From contig OX442315.1 of NCBI GenBank assembly GCA_949358305.1, positions 21,602,427-21,666,426 of the forward strand: a stretch of DNA of 64,000 nucleotides, in the 5' to 3' direction. How positions within the stretch are numbered: the first letter of the stretch is position 1; every line of letters starts with the position of its first letter. Source of the stretch: Strigamia acuminata (Eukaryota > Arthropoda > Chilopoda > Geophilomorpha > Linotaeniidae). Under the pieces are notes generated by a model. It was not told the origin of the DNA and did not search any database. It saw only the letters and a program-made list of their open reading frames with translations. Shown here in pieces: positions 63,960 through 64,000 of this stretch. The position numbers and the translations under genes are program-made.

Positions 63960-64000
63960 GTATTTTTATTTTTTTAAATTGGAATTTGTGTGGGGAAATA

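Overview
The window comes from an animal nuclear genome. It holds short spliced genes with GT-AG introns (mostly 40-150 bp), a homeobox gene, huntingtin and a copia-type LTR retrotransposon. The compact introns, AT-rich spacers and copia element suggest a protostome, probably an arthropod; the species cannot be named from this sequence.

Layout, left to right. Positions 476-1153 (+) carry the last exons of an alpha-L-iduronidase gene (IDUA); the catalytic part lies off the left edge. About 20 kb with no recognisable gene follows, with CTCF-like and CRE-like motifs, simple repeats and repeat remnants. An NK1-class homeobox gene (slouch / NKX1 family) lies at 21451-25175 (-) in two exons. More gene-poor DNA follows, with one poly(A)-tailed coding-like fragment at 25785-25950. 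A complete copia retrotransposon (33504-38277) with identical 215-bp LTRs, 5-bp target duplications and an uninterrupted 1366-residue polyprotein sits in this spacer. Another gene-poor stretch leads to a small gene for mitochondrial ATP synthase subunit e (52105-52670, -). It is divergent from huntingtin (HTT), whose first 34 coding exons (53419-63959, +, about 2725 residues) run to the right edge; the last roughly 400 residues lie outside.

The main point is the company these genes keep. IDUA, NK1 (NKX1-1), ATP synthase e (ATP5ME) and HTT are all on human chromosome band 4p16.3. Finding all four within 64 kb of an invertebrate genome points to an ancient bilaterian linkage. The gene-poor DNA around the homeobox gene has the shape of a genomic regulatory block. 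The four products do not form a pathway (lysosomal glycan breakdown, transcription, ATP synthesis, HEAT-repeat scaffold), so the linkage is better explained by shared ancestry, possibly held by long-range control elements, than by joint function.

Other points: huntingtin has a nearly unchanged 17-residue N-terminus but no polyglutamine tract; it is preceded by a short upstream ORF; the ATP synthase e gene has a predicted 3' exon that doubles the protein, while intron retention would give the usual length.
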